The notes beneath the pieces were generated by a model. The model was not told the origin of the DNA and did no database searches. It was given only the letters and a program-made list of their open reading frames with translations. This document shows positions 1 through 6,646 of a stretch of 64,000 nt of DNA, piece by piece. Source of the DNA: Sporobacter termitidis DSM 10068. GTDB taxonomy: Bacteria; Bacillota; Clostridia; Oscillospirales; Oscillospiraceae. Within the stretch, counting starts at the first letter, position 1; each line of letters starts with the position of its first letter. The DNA lies in contig NZ_FQXV01000007.1 in the NCBI RefSeq assembly GCF_900130065.1, forward strand, positions 1-64,000. The letters are read 5' to 3'. A program made the translations under genes and the position numbers.

Positions 1-97
1 CTTCATTCAGCTTTGGGTTACAAATCGCCGCTATTCTACGAAATCTCAAGATATCACCCGTTTAACTTGTCCGCATGAGCCAGTACGGCGCAGTAAG

Positions 98-134
98 GAG
101 CGACGGGGCGATGTGGGCATCGCCCCCTACAAGG
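98..134. repeat. Dispersed palindrome, GGGCGAT...ATCGCCC family
   Basis: Short inverted repeat GGGGCGATG / CATCGCCCC followed by CTAC. Related copies with the core GGGCGATTGATAATCGCCC lie near 8755, 18202, 19315 and 51605, always between genes. Confidence 0.6.
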
Positions 135-610
135 GATTCGACAGGAAAACAGGCTTGTATTGGACGAAAAAGGGCTTGTATTTGAAATTTTTGGGCTGAT
201 ATTGATTAAAAATGCCTTGTAAGACTTTGAAAAGGGGCTGGATTGACGCGATATTTCCTCGATATGTTACGAGAGTATTAAGCGTTGGGACTTGAAAAGT
301 GGTCAAAGCGCTGCAGTTGCTGGATAATCGGTTTTTGAGAATCTCAATTTGCGTTATATTTATAAATATTTTTTTCTGCTGCGGCCTCTTCGTTTGGGTT
401 CTCGGATTCATTATAGCATGGGTATCCCTTATTTTGCGTGATACGATGACCCGGTGAACACCCTGCCGCGCCGGCCAATAGCCGTCCACCCCCTGTTCCG
501 CGTCTCAGGTACCCACCTATATCGAGCGCGCCATCGTAGGGCGGGACGACTCGGCCCGCCGTCGGCCCTTACCCACACCTGCCCTGCCGCATAAGCAAAA
601 TACCACGCTC

Positions 611-694
611 TTTTGGCATGGGGCGCAGCCCCATCGCCGCAAAATGGGTCATAGGGCGAAGCCCTATACCGCTATCGGGCGGGTGGGCGGGCAA
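611..694 (+). repeat. GC-rich intergenic repeat (GGGCGCAGCCC / GGGCGGGTGGG family)
   Basis: Contains the palindrome ATGGGGCGCAGCCCCAT, a second palindrome AGGGCGAAGCCCT and the tail GGGCGGGTGGGCGGG. The same three-part arrangement recurs at about 5968, 8637, 18300, 19400, 28800, 34810 and 59450 in either orientation. Confidence 0.65.
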
Positions 695-699
695 AATTA

Positions 700-742
700 A
701 AACAAGAGCCGAAGCTTCATTTGATGAAACCTCGGCTCTTAA
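700..742 (-). terminator. Rho-independent terminator of the 755-949 gene
   Basis: Read on the minus strand, AAGAGCCGAGG pairs with CTTCGGCTCTT across a short loop and is followed by GTTTTAATTTT. It starts 13 bases after the stop codon of the small acidic protein and would end the transcript of the whole minus-strand block. Confidence 0.8.
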
Positions 743-754
743 TCATTTTTGGCT

Positions 755-949
755 TTATATGACGACTTTTTTGGTTTTCTGGTCGTCGTTTTTTGTTTTG
801 AGGATTTTCTTTTCGGCCGGCTTCTCTTCCTGTTCGAGCTCGAGGCCGTCGGCTTCCTCCGTGCCGTCCTCGTCGCCCCAGGAGATCGTCAGGCCATCCA
901 TTTTGACTGTTTTGCCGTTCAGGTTGTCGTTTTTCTCCACCAGCGCCAT
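755..949 (-). CDS. Small acidic protein of unknown function
   Basis: A 64-residue, highly charged, soluble protein. Its middle third is acidic (Asp/Glu-rich) and its last 20 residues are Lys-rich. It has no Cys, no membrane segment and no recognisable family. The start is well supported: AAAGGAGG sits 7 bases before the ATG, and a strong terminator follows the stop. It is the last gene of a minus-strand block that contains an ABC exporter and two CPBP proteases, separated from the preceding small membrane protein by about 70 bases. The ribosome site and terminator show that it is expressed. No function can be assigned, and a role with the exporter is only suggested by position. Confidence 0.7.
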   Translation of the reverse strand: MALVEKNDNLNGKTVKMDGLTISWGDEDGTEEADGLELEQEEKPAEKKILKTKNDDQKTKKVVI

Positions 950-1018
950 GAGCGCACCTCCTTTGTGTCAAGCAGCTTGATTGTATCAAAACCGCGGGAA
1001 ATCGTCAATGTACTTGTT

Positions 1019-1291
1019 TTACCGGAGAAGGATCGCGCACACCAACGTTGCCGCCCACGCAAGGAGGACGGCAAACCATATCACCGTCAGCGCCGTTCCG
1101 CCCGCCTGCGCATCCTCCCGGACCGGCACGCCGGCCTGATCCTGCGGCTTTTTGCGCCGCGGCCGGCGGAGCTGCGCGATAAACAGGCCGGCGGCGGCGA
1201 TGAGCAGCCCCAGGCTGATGTACGCGCGGGACATGACCTGCGTGATAACCATCAGATTGATCGCCGCCGACAGGAGCAAAGCGACGGCCAT
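1019..1291 (-). CDS. Small membrane protein, unknown function
   Basis: A 90-residue protein with hydrophobic segments at about residues 2-17, 23-40 and 67-89, separated by a basic, Arg/Lys/Pro-rich loop at 42-52. That pattern fits a three-pass inner-membrane protein. The ATG at 1291 is the only one in frame, preceded by a weak GCAGGA. The open frame continues upstream for about 25 more hydrophobic codons without an ATG, so a longer product from a rare start is possible. It lies 70 bases downstream of the CPBP protease gene. No family was recognised. Confidence 0.5.
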   Translation of the reverse strand: MAVALLLSAAINLMVITQVMSRAYISLGLLIAAAGLFIAQLRRPRRKKPQDQAGVPVREDAQAGGTALTVIWFAVLLAWAATLVCAILLR

Positions 1292-1361
1292 GATCAGAAT
1301 ATCCTGCTTTTTGAAGTTTATAACGACCGCTCCAATCTGTACAACCAGTGTGGCTATTATG

Positions 1362-2033
1362 TTACAACAAAATACAGCTCAATACAAGAATAAATGTATC
1401 GTGCAGGCCGTGGGCGAGGGCAACCGACAGCGTGGTGCAGTTTTTGAGCTTCAGCCGCGCGAATCCGTAAATAAAACCAATAACCGCCGTCAAAAGGACC
1501 TGCAGAAAATCCTGACCGCCCGGGAAATGCCACAGCCCGAAGGCGGCGGCTGTCACGACGGCGGACCACACACCGGAGCCGGACACCGCTTTGATACGCT
1601 CAAACAGATAACCGCGGAAGACAAGCTCCTCGGTAAAGCCCACAAATACCATGAGGTGGACCACCTGCAGGACAATGGCCGAAACGTCCGTGGGCTTTCG
1701 GTCCAGCAGCACCGTTTTCGGGACGCCGAATGCCATGGGTATAACCACGAAGATGAGCGCCGTCACCGCGAAGAGCGGCAGCGCCGGCAAAAGCTGCCGG
1801 CCCACCGCTTCTTTTTTGAACCCGAGCGTTGCAAAAACGGGCCGCTTCCCTGCTTTACAGGCCAGGAGCACCACCGCGGCCATGACGATATACAGCAGAT
1901 ACCGCAAGAGCGCGCGGGCGGTCCGGTCCTGTACAAGCGATAACAGCAGCGGGGCCGCAACCACGATGGCAAGCACGGCGAGAAAGACGGCGGCAATATC
2001 GAGAACGCCACCCGCTTTTTTCCGTTTGGTCAT
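1362..2033 (-). CDS. CPBP family intramembrane glutamic protease
   Basis: A 223-residue multi-pass membrane protein of the CPBP (CAAX protease and bacteriocin-processing) family. The three signature motifs are visible: E-E-x-x-x-R at residues 135-140, F-G-L-W-H at 165-169, and the final H-G-L-H-D near 208-212. All predicted catalytic Glu and His residues are present, so it is probably an active protease. Such proteins process prenylated peptides or bacteriocins or give immunity, but the substrate cannot be read from sequence. The gene follows the ABC permease by 21 bases and has a GAGGGGA ribosome site, so it is probably co-transcribed with the exporter. A second CPBP protein lies at the other side of the exporter. 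Confidence 0.88.
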   Translation of the reverse strand: MTKRKKAGGVLDIAAVFLAVLAIVVAAPLLLSLVQDRTARALLRYLLYIVMAAVVLLACKAGKRPVFATLGFKKEAVGRQLLPALPLFAVTALIFVVIPMAFGVPKTVLLDRKPTDVSAIVLQVVHLMVFVGFTEELVFRGYLFERIKAVSGSGVWSAVVTAAAFGLWHFPGGQDFLQVLLTAVIGFIYGFARLKLKNCTTLSVALAHGLHDTFILVLSCILL

Positions 2034-2054
2034 ACCGCATCCCCTCTCTGTCTC

Positions 2055-3299
2055 TCAGGTGCGCTTTTCCCGCAGAGTCCTGACGAGCTCGCCCAGCTTG
2101 GGGGGCTTGCCGTACATGAGGACGCCGACGCGGTAGATGGCCGCGGAGAGGAACCCGATGCCGACCGTGGAGGCCACGGCGATGGCCACGGAGACGATGA
2201 TCCCAATGGGCGGAACGTTGGACATGGCGATACGGGTAAACATCGCCATGGGCGACGTGAAGGGAATATAGGAGCAGGCGACCATGAGCGGCGAGTCGAG
2301 GTTGCCGGTACTCATGCCGACGATCACAACGAACAGCGCGATGATGACAAGGAAGGTGACCGGCATGATCGCAGTGCCGACATCCTCCGTCCTGCTGGCC
2401 AGGGAGCCGAGGGCGCCGTAGATAAACGCGTACAGGAAAAAGCCGATGACAAAAAACAGCAGCACGTACAGCAGCATATCGATGGGGATGTTGAATATCC
2501 GCTGCATGACAGGACTGTCCGCCCAGACGTCCCCGTTAATGTTGTAGAACAGGAACGCCGAGCCGAAGATAACGAAGAATTGCAGCAGACCGGCCAGCCC
2601 CGTGCCGATGATCTTGCCGAACATCAGGCTCAGGGGCTTGGCGCTGGTAATGAGAAGCTCCATGGCGCGCGTCGACTTTTCGCTGGCGACGCTGGAGGCC
2701 ACGAACTGGCCGTAGAGCATGATGGCCATATAGAGGGCGTAAATGAGAATATACGTATAAATGAACGTCTCGGCCTGATTTTTGCCCGTTTCGGTGACGG
2801 TACCGTCCACATCGGGGTGCACCAGCGCCGCGGCGTCCGCCGCGCTGAGCCCCAGCGCCTCGATTTCCGTCTGCTGGTACTTCTCCGCCAGAATCGCGCC
2901 GATGATCCGCCCAGGGTCTTCGTACATCGACACGCTCACCGTGAGATAGGTGAATTTGAGCGGCGACTCCAAAACGACGGCGGCGGCGTATTCCCCGCTG
3001 ACCACCTTGCTCCTCAGCTCATCCATGGTTTCGTCTGTCCTGACGAGCTCGTCCTCCGGATACGCCTGGGCCAGACGCTGCAGGAGCTCGTCGCTTTTAT
3101 AAACGTCGTCCACCAGCGCAAGCTTTGGCCGCGGTCCGCTGGGCTGCGCCGGACCCTCATGCCTCCAGAGTCCGGCGACGCGGGGATATGTCAGGAGCCC
3201 GGCGATCAGGACGACGAGGACGACGGTGATGATGATATACGGCTTGCTCCGGGCGTAATTTGAAAACTCAAATTTCAGCACCTGCTTAAACTGGTTCAT
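2055..3299 (-). CDS. ABC-2 type transporter permease (NatB-like)
   Basis: A 414-residue permease subunit of an ABC exporter. It has an N-terminal membrane segment (about 22-40), a large extracytoplasmic domain (about 45-170), then five or six membrane segments towards the C terminus with the A-S-E-K-S-T-R-A-M-E loop typical of the ABC-2/NatB permeases. Its start overlaps the stop of the ATPase gene by ATGA, showing tight coupling. NatAB systems export sodium or peptides, but the substrate here is unknown. The two flanking CPBP proteases favour a peptide or lipid-related role, which is inference only. Confidence 0.88.
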   Translation of the reverse strand: MNQFKQVLKFEFSNYARSKPYIIITVVLVVLIAGLLTYPRVAGLWRHEGPAQPSGPRPKLALVDDVYKSDELLQRLAQAYPEDELVRTDETMDELRSKVVSGEYAAAVVLESPLKFTYLTVSVSMYEDPGRIIGAILAEKYQQTEIEALGLSAADAAALVHPDVDGTVTETGKNQAETFIYTYILIYALYMAIMLYGQFVASSVASEKSTRAMELLITSAKPLSLMFGKIIGTGLAGLLQFFVIFGSAFLFYNINGDVWADSPVMQRIFNIPIDMLLYVLLFFVIGFFLYAFIYGALGSLASRTEDVGTAIMPVTFLVIIALFVVIVGMSTGNLDSPLMVACSYIPFTSPMAMFTRIAMSNVPPIGIIVSVAIAVASTVGIGFLSAAIYRVGVLMYGKPPKLGELVRTLREKRT

Positions 3300-4207
3300 A
3301 TCCGCGCCTCCGTATACTCCACAAAGATGTCGTTCAGCGACGGCTCATAAACGGCGAACGCGTCGAGGTTCAGCTCCTGCTCCGCCAGGCGCTTTAAAAG
3401 CGCCATTTTTTTGTCTGCTGAGGCGAGCGTCACGGTGACGGCGTCCTGCCGGCGTTCTGTCTTTTCCGTGATGTCGGAGGCTTGTCCGGCGATGAAGCGT
3501 TCCACCTTTTCAGCCTCCGGGGACGACAGGACGACCGTGCGCCGCTCGTAGCTGCGCCTGATCTCCCGGATGGCGCCGGAGAGGGCGATCCTGCCGCCGT
3601 TTAATATGGCGATATCCCGGCAGAACTCCTCCGTATAATTCATCTGGTGGCTCGAAAAGAGCACGAGCTTCCCCTTTCCGATCAGCTCTGTGACGACGTC
3701 CTTTAAAATCATGGCGTTGACCGGATCAAGACCGGAAAAGGGCTCGTCCAGGATGAGGATGTCGGGGTTGTTTAAAAGCGCCACGGCCAGCTGTATCTTC
3801 TGCTGGTTGCCCTTGGAGAGGACGTCGAGCTTTTTGCCCGCGTATTCGGACATTTCCAGGCGCTCCAGGAGCGCGGCGGCGGCCTTTCTGGCCTCTGGCG
3901 CCGCCATGCCCTTCAGCGCGGCGAAATACTGCAGCTGGTCGCGGATGATCTTTTTGGGGTACAGCCCCCGCTCCTCCGGCAGATAGCCGATTTTGATATG
4001 CCGCCGGTCGATGGGCTGTCCGTCGACGAGCACGCCCCCGCTGTCGGCGTCGAAGACGCCCATGATGATGCGGAGCATCGTCGTTTTGCCCGCGCCGTTC
4101 CTGCCCAGAAGTCCGAGGGCCTGTCCGCTCTCCACGCCGAACGAGACATCGTTCAGGACGTGCTTTTCGCCGAAGCTCTTGTGGATGTTTTTAACCTCGA
4201 GTCGCAT
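3296..4207 (-). CDS. ABC transporter ATP-binding protein (NatA-like)
   Basis: A 303-residue ATPase subunit that energises the adjoining permease. Walker A (G-R-N-G-A-G-K-T-T) is near residues 35-43. The signature L-S-K-G-N-Q-Q-K and the Walker B stretch ending L-I-L-D-E-P are followed by the D-loop and a switch His. The last ~80 residues form the C-terminal extension seen in NatA/CcmA-type exporters. I chose the ATG at 4207 because it follows AGGAGAAGG at the right spacing and the protein then begins directly with the ABC domain. A longer open frame upstream reads nonsense. The next gene upstream is a CPBP protease, 23 bases away. Confidence 0.9.
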   Translation of the reverse strand: MRLEVKNIHKSFGEKHVLNDVSFGVESGQALGLLGRNGAGKTTMLRIIMGVFDADSGGVLVDGQPIDRRHIKIGYLPEERGLYPKKIIRDQLQYFAALKGMAAPEARKAAAALLERLEMSEYAGKKLDVLSKGNQQKIQLAVALLNNPDILILDEPFSGLDPVNAMILKDVVTELIGKGKLVLFSSHQMNYTEEFCRDIAILNGGRIALSGAIREIRRSYERRTVVLSSPEAEKVERFIAGQASDITEKTERRQDAVTVTLASADKKMALLKRLAEQELNLDAFAVYEPSLNDIFVEYTEARI

Positions 4208-4230
4208 ATCCCTTCTCCTATTGTAATTTT

Positions 4231-5151
4231 TCAGCTCTCCCCGCCGTATCCGGGCGGCTCCTGCAGCCTGGGGGTGTGATTTTGAAGGTAGAGGCTGTCG
4301 TCCATGGCATAGCGGAAGCTCCGGTGCGTCAGAATAAAGGCGCCCGTCACAATAAACAGCAGGACGCTGGCGATAATGATGACGCCGCTCCACTTTTCCA
4401 GCGCGCCGCCGCTCAAAAATTCGCTCAGGAGCACGGAGGAGCTGTTGACCGTGATGTGCACCAGCATCGGCGCAAAGATCGAATTGCTCCTGTAGTAAAC
4501 GTACCCCAGCAGGATGCCGATGAGAAAAGCGTAGGCGCCCTGGATGAGATTCATATGGTAAACACCGAACAAAAGCGCCTGGATAAAGATCGCGACGCGC
4601 ACTTTGGTGAGCTTTCGCAGCTCGCCGAAGACGAGGCCCCTGAAGAGCAGCTCCTCAAAAATCGGGCCGACGATGCCGACGGCCAAAAGCGTCAGCACAA
4701 AGCTGCCGTTGAAAATGAGGTCCGTCACCTGATTGTAGTTTTCAAATATCTGCCGGAGGCCGCTGATCTGGCTTAAAAGCCCCAGGAGCAGCTCGATCAT
4801 GAAGTTCAGCGTCAGGCCGAAGACGACAAGCACCGGCACGCTGACGGGATGAATGGCTTTGAGGCTGACAAAGGTCCAGAGCTCCTGCCGGCGCCCTCTG
4901 TAGATCAGATAATAAAACGGCACCGTGACCGCCACGGCGATCAAAAGGACCCACGGCGTCTGGGCGCCGACAAACCGCAGGAGCTCATTGGTGATCCCTT
5001 CAACGTCCAGGGCCATATTCGACGAGGCGGCGGAAACAACCGTCCGCACAAGCGGGACAATCGCAATGACAATGGTCACAAGGCTCTGCGCCGCGTAATA
5101 GATCACCAGCAGCGCCAGGATGATCCCGACAGCCTTCAATATTTTCTTCAT
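4231..5151 (-). CDS. CPBP family intramembrane glutamic protease
   Basis: A 306-residue CPBP-family membrane protease with about eight hydrophobic segments. E-E-x-x-x-R is at residues 166-171 and F-G-V-Y-H at 195-199, with a later H-I-T-V-N motif, so the active-site set looks complete. It is longer than the downstream paralogue (223 residues) and only distantly similar outside the motifs. The ribosome site GGAGTG precedes the ATG. It heads the protease-ATPase-permease-protease block and is separated from bofA by a terminator, so it probably has its own promoter. Confidence 0.88.
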   Translation of the reverse strand: MKKILKAVGIILALLVIYYAAQSLVTIVIAIVPLVRTVVSAASSNMALDVEGITNELLRFVGAQTPWVLLIAVAVTVPFYYLIYRGRRQELWTFVSLKAIHPVSVPVLVVFGLTLNFMIELLLGLLSQISGLRQIFENYNQVTDLIFNGSFVLTLLAVGIVGPIFEELLFRGLVFGELRKLTKVRVAIFIQALLFGVYHMNLIQGAYAFLIGILLGYVYYRSNSIFAPMLVHITVNSSSVLLSEFLSGGALEKWSGVIIIASVLLFIVTGAFILTHRSFRYAMDDSLYLQNHTPRLQEPPGYGGES

Positions 5152-5306
5152 CAGATCACTCCAAACAAGGCATTTTCAGAAGCAGGGCCGGGCAGCTGTT
5201 TTCAAGCTTACCATACTGCCGCCGCCGGTCCTGCTTTACCGCTTCACAAATTTTCCAGTTTATTATACCCGACGGCCGTGCCCGTTGTCGAGACAAAAAC
5301 AGCTCC

Positions 5307-5340
5307 CCGCATTATTTTATGCGGGGAGCCGCCGCTTTTG
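5307..5340 (-). terminator. Terminator downstream of bofA
   Basis: Perfect stem GCTCCCCGCAT / ATGCGGGGAGC followed on the minus strand by TGTTTTTGTC. It separates bofA from the CPBP-ABC block. Confidence 0.8.
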
Positions 5341-5356
5341 TTTGATTTTTACGCCG

Positions 5357-5626
5357 TCAGACGACGAATATCCACTTGAGGAGCAGGATCAGCGCCACGC
5401 CCGGCACGCCGAGAACGCCCACAATCACGGCGTTGATCCAGTTGACCGCCACGGTAATGCCGATAAAGGCGCCGATATAGTTGATCGCCAGCAGCGCCAG
5501 AAAGCCGATCACGACATTTAGGATCAGCTTGAAGACGATTTTCATCGGTTTACGCAGGATGATCAGTAAAACCAGCACCAGTATGGCGACAATAACGATA
5601 ATGCCGGTCGTCTGCAAAGCGGCCAT
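5357..5626 (-). CDS. bofA: Pro-sigma-K processing inhibitor BofA family protein
   Basis: An 89-residue, almost wholly hydrophobic protein with the BofA pattern: an N-terminal segment, the L-N-V-V-I-G-F block, a conserved N-x-I-N-A and the C-terminal L-G-V-P-G-V-A-L-I-L-L-L stretch. In Bacillus, BofA sits in the mother-cell-derived outer forespore membrane and holds the SpoIVFB protease inactive until the sigma-K checkpoint is passed. The length matches the family. The start follows GAGGGGAG. The gene stands alone between two transcription boundaries. An AT-rich upstream region with a loose sigma-E-like pair (GAATATA, GTACAAAAT) would fit sporulation control but is weak. Confidence 0.8.
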   Translation of the reverse strand: MAALQTTGIIVIVAILVLVLLIILRKPMKIVFKLILNVVIGFLALLAINYIGAFIGITVAVNWINAVIVGVLGVPGVALILLLKWIFVV

Positions 5627-5717
5627 ATTGCTCCCCTCGCATGTCCATTAAAATTTTGTACAAGTCCTTATCACAAATATATTCACGTGGGCCGCGTAAT
5701 TTTCTAAAAATTTCACG

Positions 5718-5746
5718 TTTAATTTTAATACGGTCAGACATAATAG
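5718..5746 (+). promoter_or_regulatory. Possible promoter of the 5.75-kb structured RNA
   Basis: TTTAAT, 17 bases, TAATAG. The -35 is poor, but the predicted start at about 5752 coincides with the first base of the RNA's closing stem. Confidence 0.35.
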
Positions 5747-5751
5747 ATTTG

Positions 5752-5968
5752 GACATGAAAACCCGGCTGTGAATCAGGCCGGTGCCATAAAAACAGACAG
5801 TATGAAAATGCTGTCTGCGTAAAAGTGTCGTTGTGGTGTGTAATGATGACTCATGGCGAAAGGCCGACAGTCGGCAGGTTTAAGATTCCGTAACGAATTT
5901 TCAGCTGAGAATCGATTTTCATGTCTCTGGACGGTGGTTGTTTTAATGACAGCCACCGTTTTGTTATT
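5752..5968 (+). ncRNA. Candidate independently terminated structured RNA, unassigned
   Basis: No protein is convincing here, but the RNA folds compactly. GACATGAAAA (5752-5761) pairs perfectly with TTTTCATGTC (5916-5925) to close a domain of about 170 bases. Inside are at least three helices: CCGGC/GCCGG, CAGACAG/CTGTCTG and GCCGAC/GTCGGC. Directly after the closing stem comes an intrinsic terminator, ACGGTGGTTGT / ACAGCCACCGT then TTTTGTTATTT. A possible promoter ends just before the first stem. No gene follows in the sense direction until 6647, so this looks like a free-standing RNA rather than a riboswitch. I could not match it to a class I know; raiA-type or other orphan Firmicute RNAs should be tested. 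The minus strand also has a T-tract after one hairpin, so the strand is probable, not certain. Confidence 0.45.
5931..5968 (+). terminator. Terminator of the structured RNA
   Basis: Eleven-base stem ACGGTGGTTGT / ACAGCCACCGT with a 7-base loop, then TTTTGTTATTT. Confidence 0.75.
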
Positions 5969-6060
5969 TAACCCGCCCACCCACCCCTAAAAGGTATGGG
6001 GCTGCGTCCCATACCCCCCGCTTATAGGGCTCCGCCCTGCGGCCCGGTTTGCCGGGTATG
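5968..6060 (-). repeat. GC-rich intergenic repeat (CCCACCCGCCC / GGGGCTGCGTCCC family)
   Basis: Minus-orientation copy of the GGGCGGGTGGG family: the CCCGCCCACCCACCCC end, the palindrome GTATGGGGCTGCGTCCCATAC and the AGGGCTCCGCCCT unit follow in order. Confidence 0.65.
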
Positions 6061-6117
6061 CCGGTGAAGCCATCCGGGCGACGACCGCCTGCAGGCAGAG
6101 GACGGAAAGCTCCGCAG

Positions 6118-6149
6118 GGTCACTTTTCTGCTCGCACAGAAAAGTGACC
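6118..6149. repeat. Perfect palindrome GGTCACTTTTCTG / CAGAAAAGTGACC
   Basis: Two perfect 13-base arms around a 6-base loop. The T and A tracts lie inside the arms, so it is not a normal terminator. It sits within about 300 bases of non-coding sequence (6150-6500) in which I see no gene. Confidence 0.6.
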
Positions 6150-6505
6150 AAAAGATGCGCATAAAGGGGAGACTTTTGACAAAGCCGCCTCCCCCTTATG
6201 AAGCCTCCTCCCCGAAACAAGAGGTCTGCAAGTTCTAATAACTTGCCCACTATCCTGTCATCGGCCTGGACCTCAAAGGGCGAAGCCTCTTTTACCGGCC
6301 TTCGGCGGCCTGCCGCGGCACGGCTTGCGTTATTGGGAACAACGGGCGAACACAGTTGCCCCTACGCCTTGATCATCCCATACTTGTAGCGCGCGCACGG
6401 CATTGGTCGTCCAACGTATCACAGGGGCGCAGCTCCTGCGAGCAAGAGCGAGCCGCGGCGGACGGGGCCCCCGCGAAACTCGTTTCGTGGGGTGACAGTT
6501 CACTT

Positions 6506-6560
6506 CCGCCCGGCAAATTAAATCAAATTGGGGCCACCGCGCGGCCTGCCGCGTGGGGAA
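6506..6560 (+). repeat. Dispersed repeat, TTCCGCCCGGCAAATTAAATCA...GCGCGGCCTGCCGCG family
   Basis: Shared with 19463-19549 and 51737-51823. The common parts are CTTCCGCCCGGCA, ATTAAATCA and the palindromic end CGCGCGGCCTGCCGCGTGGGG. It ends just before the promoter of the ParE-like gene. Confidence 0.6.
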
Positions 6561-6568
6561 TTATATAC

Positions 6569-6597
6569 TTGATTTTCTAATATTTTTCATTTATACT
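6569..6597 (+). promoter_or_regulatory. Promoter of the ParE-like gene
   Basis: TTGATT, 17 bases, TATACT, followed by a leader of about 45 bases before the ATG at 6647. It is the only AT-rich segment in the area. Confidence 0.65.
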
Positions 6598-6646
6598 ATA
6601 TATCTGATAACGTATACTTTTTATCTCTATATATAGGGGATTGTAC

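Larger units (their letters stand above)
1..754. other. Intergenic stretch without a convincing gene
   Basis: I see no coding region with a ribosome site and a plausible protein here. Open frames in it are short, of odd composition and lack a Shine-Dalgarno sequence. The stretch holds two copies of dispersed GC-rich palindromic repeats (around 98-134 and 611-694) and, at its right end, the terminator of the small gene that ends at 755. An AT-rich patch around 330-420 could contain promoters but none is clear enough to call. Confidence 0.6.

Noticed and set aside
127-489. 120-residue open frame on the minus strand
   Set aside because: No ribosome site, no family resemblance, and it crosses a dispersed repeat.
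3296-4393. Longer start for the NatA-like ATPase at 4393
   Set aside because: The extra 62 residues read as nonsense and overlap the CPBP gene, while 4207 has a good ribosome site.
5774-5980. 68-residue open frame on the minus strand over the structured RNA
   Set aside because: The base pattern is explained by RNA helices and a terminator, and the frame has no ribosome site.
5987-6600. Several open frames in the 6.0-6.6 kb gap
   Set aside because: All consist of repeat sequence with odd Arg/Pro/Gly composition and no ribosome sites.
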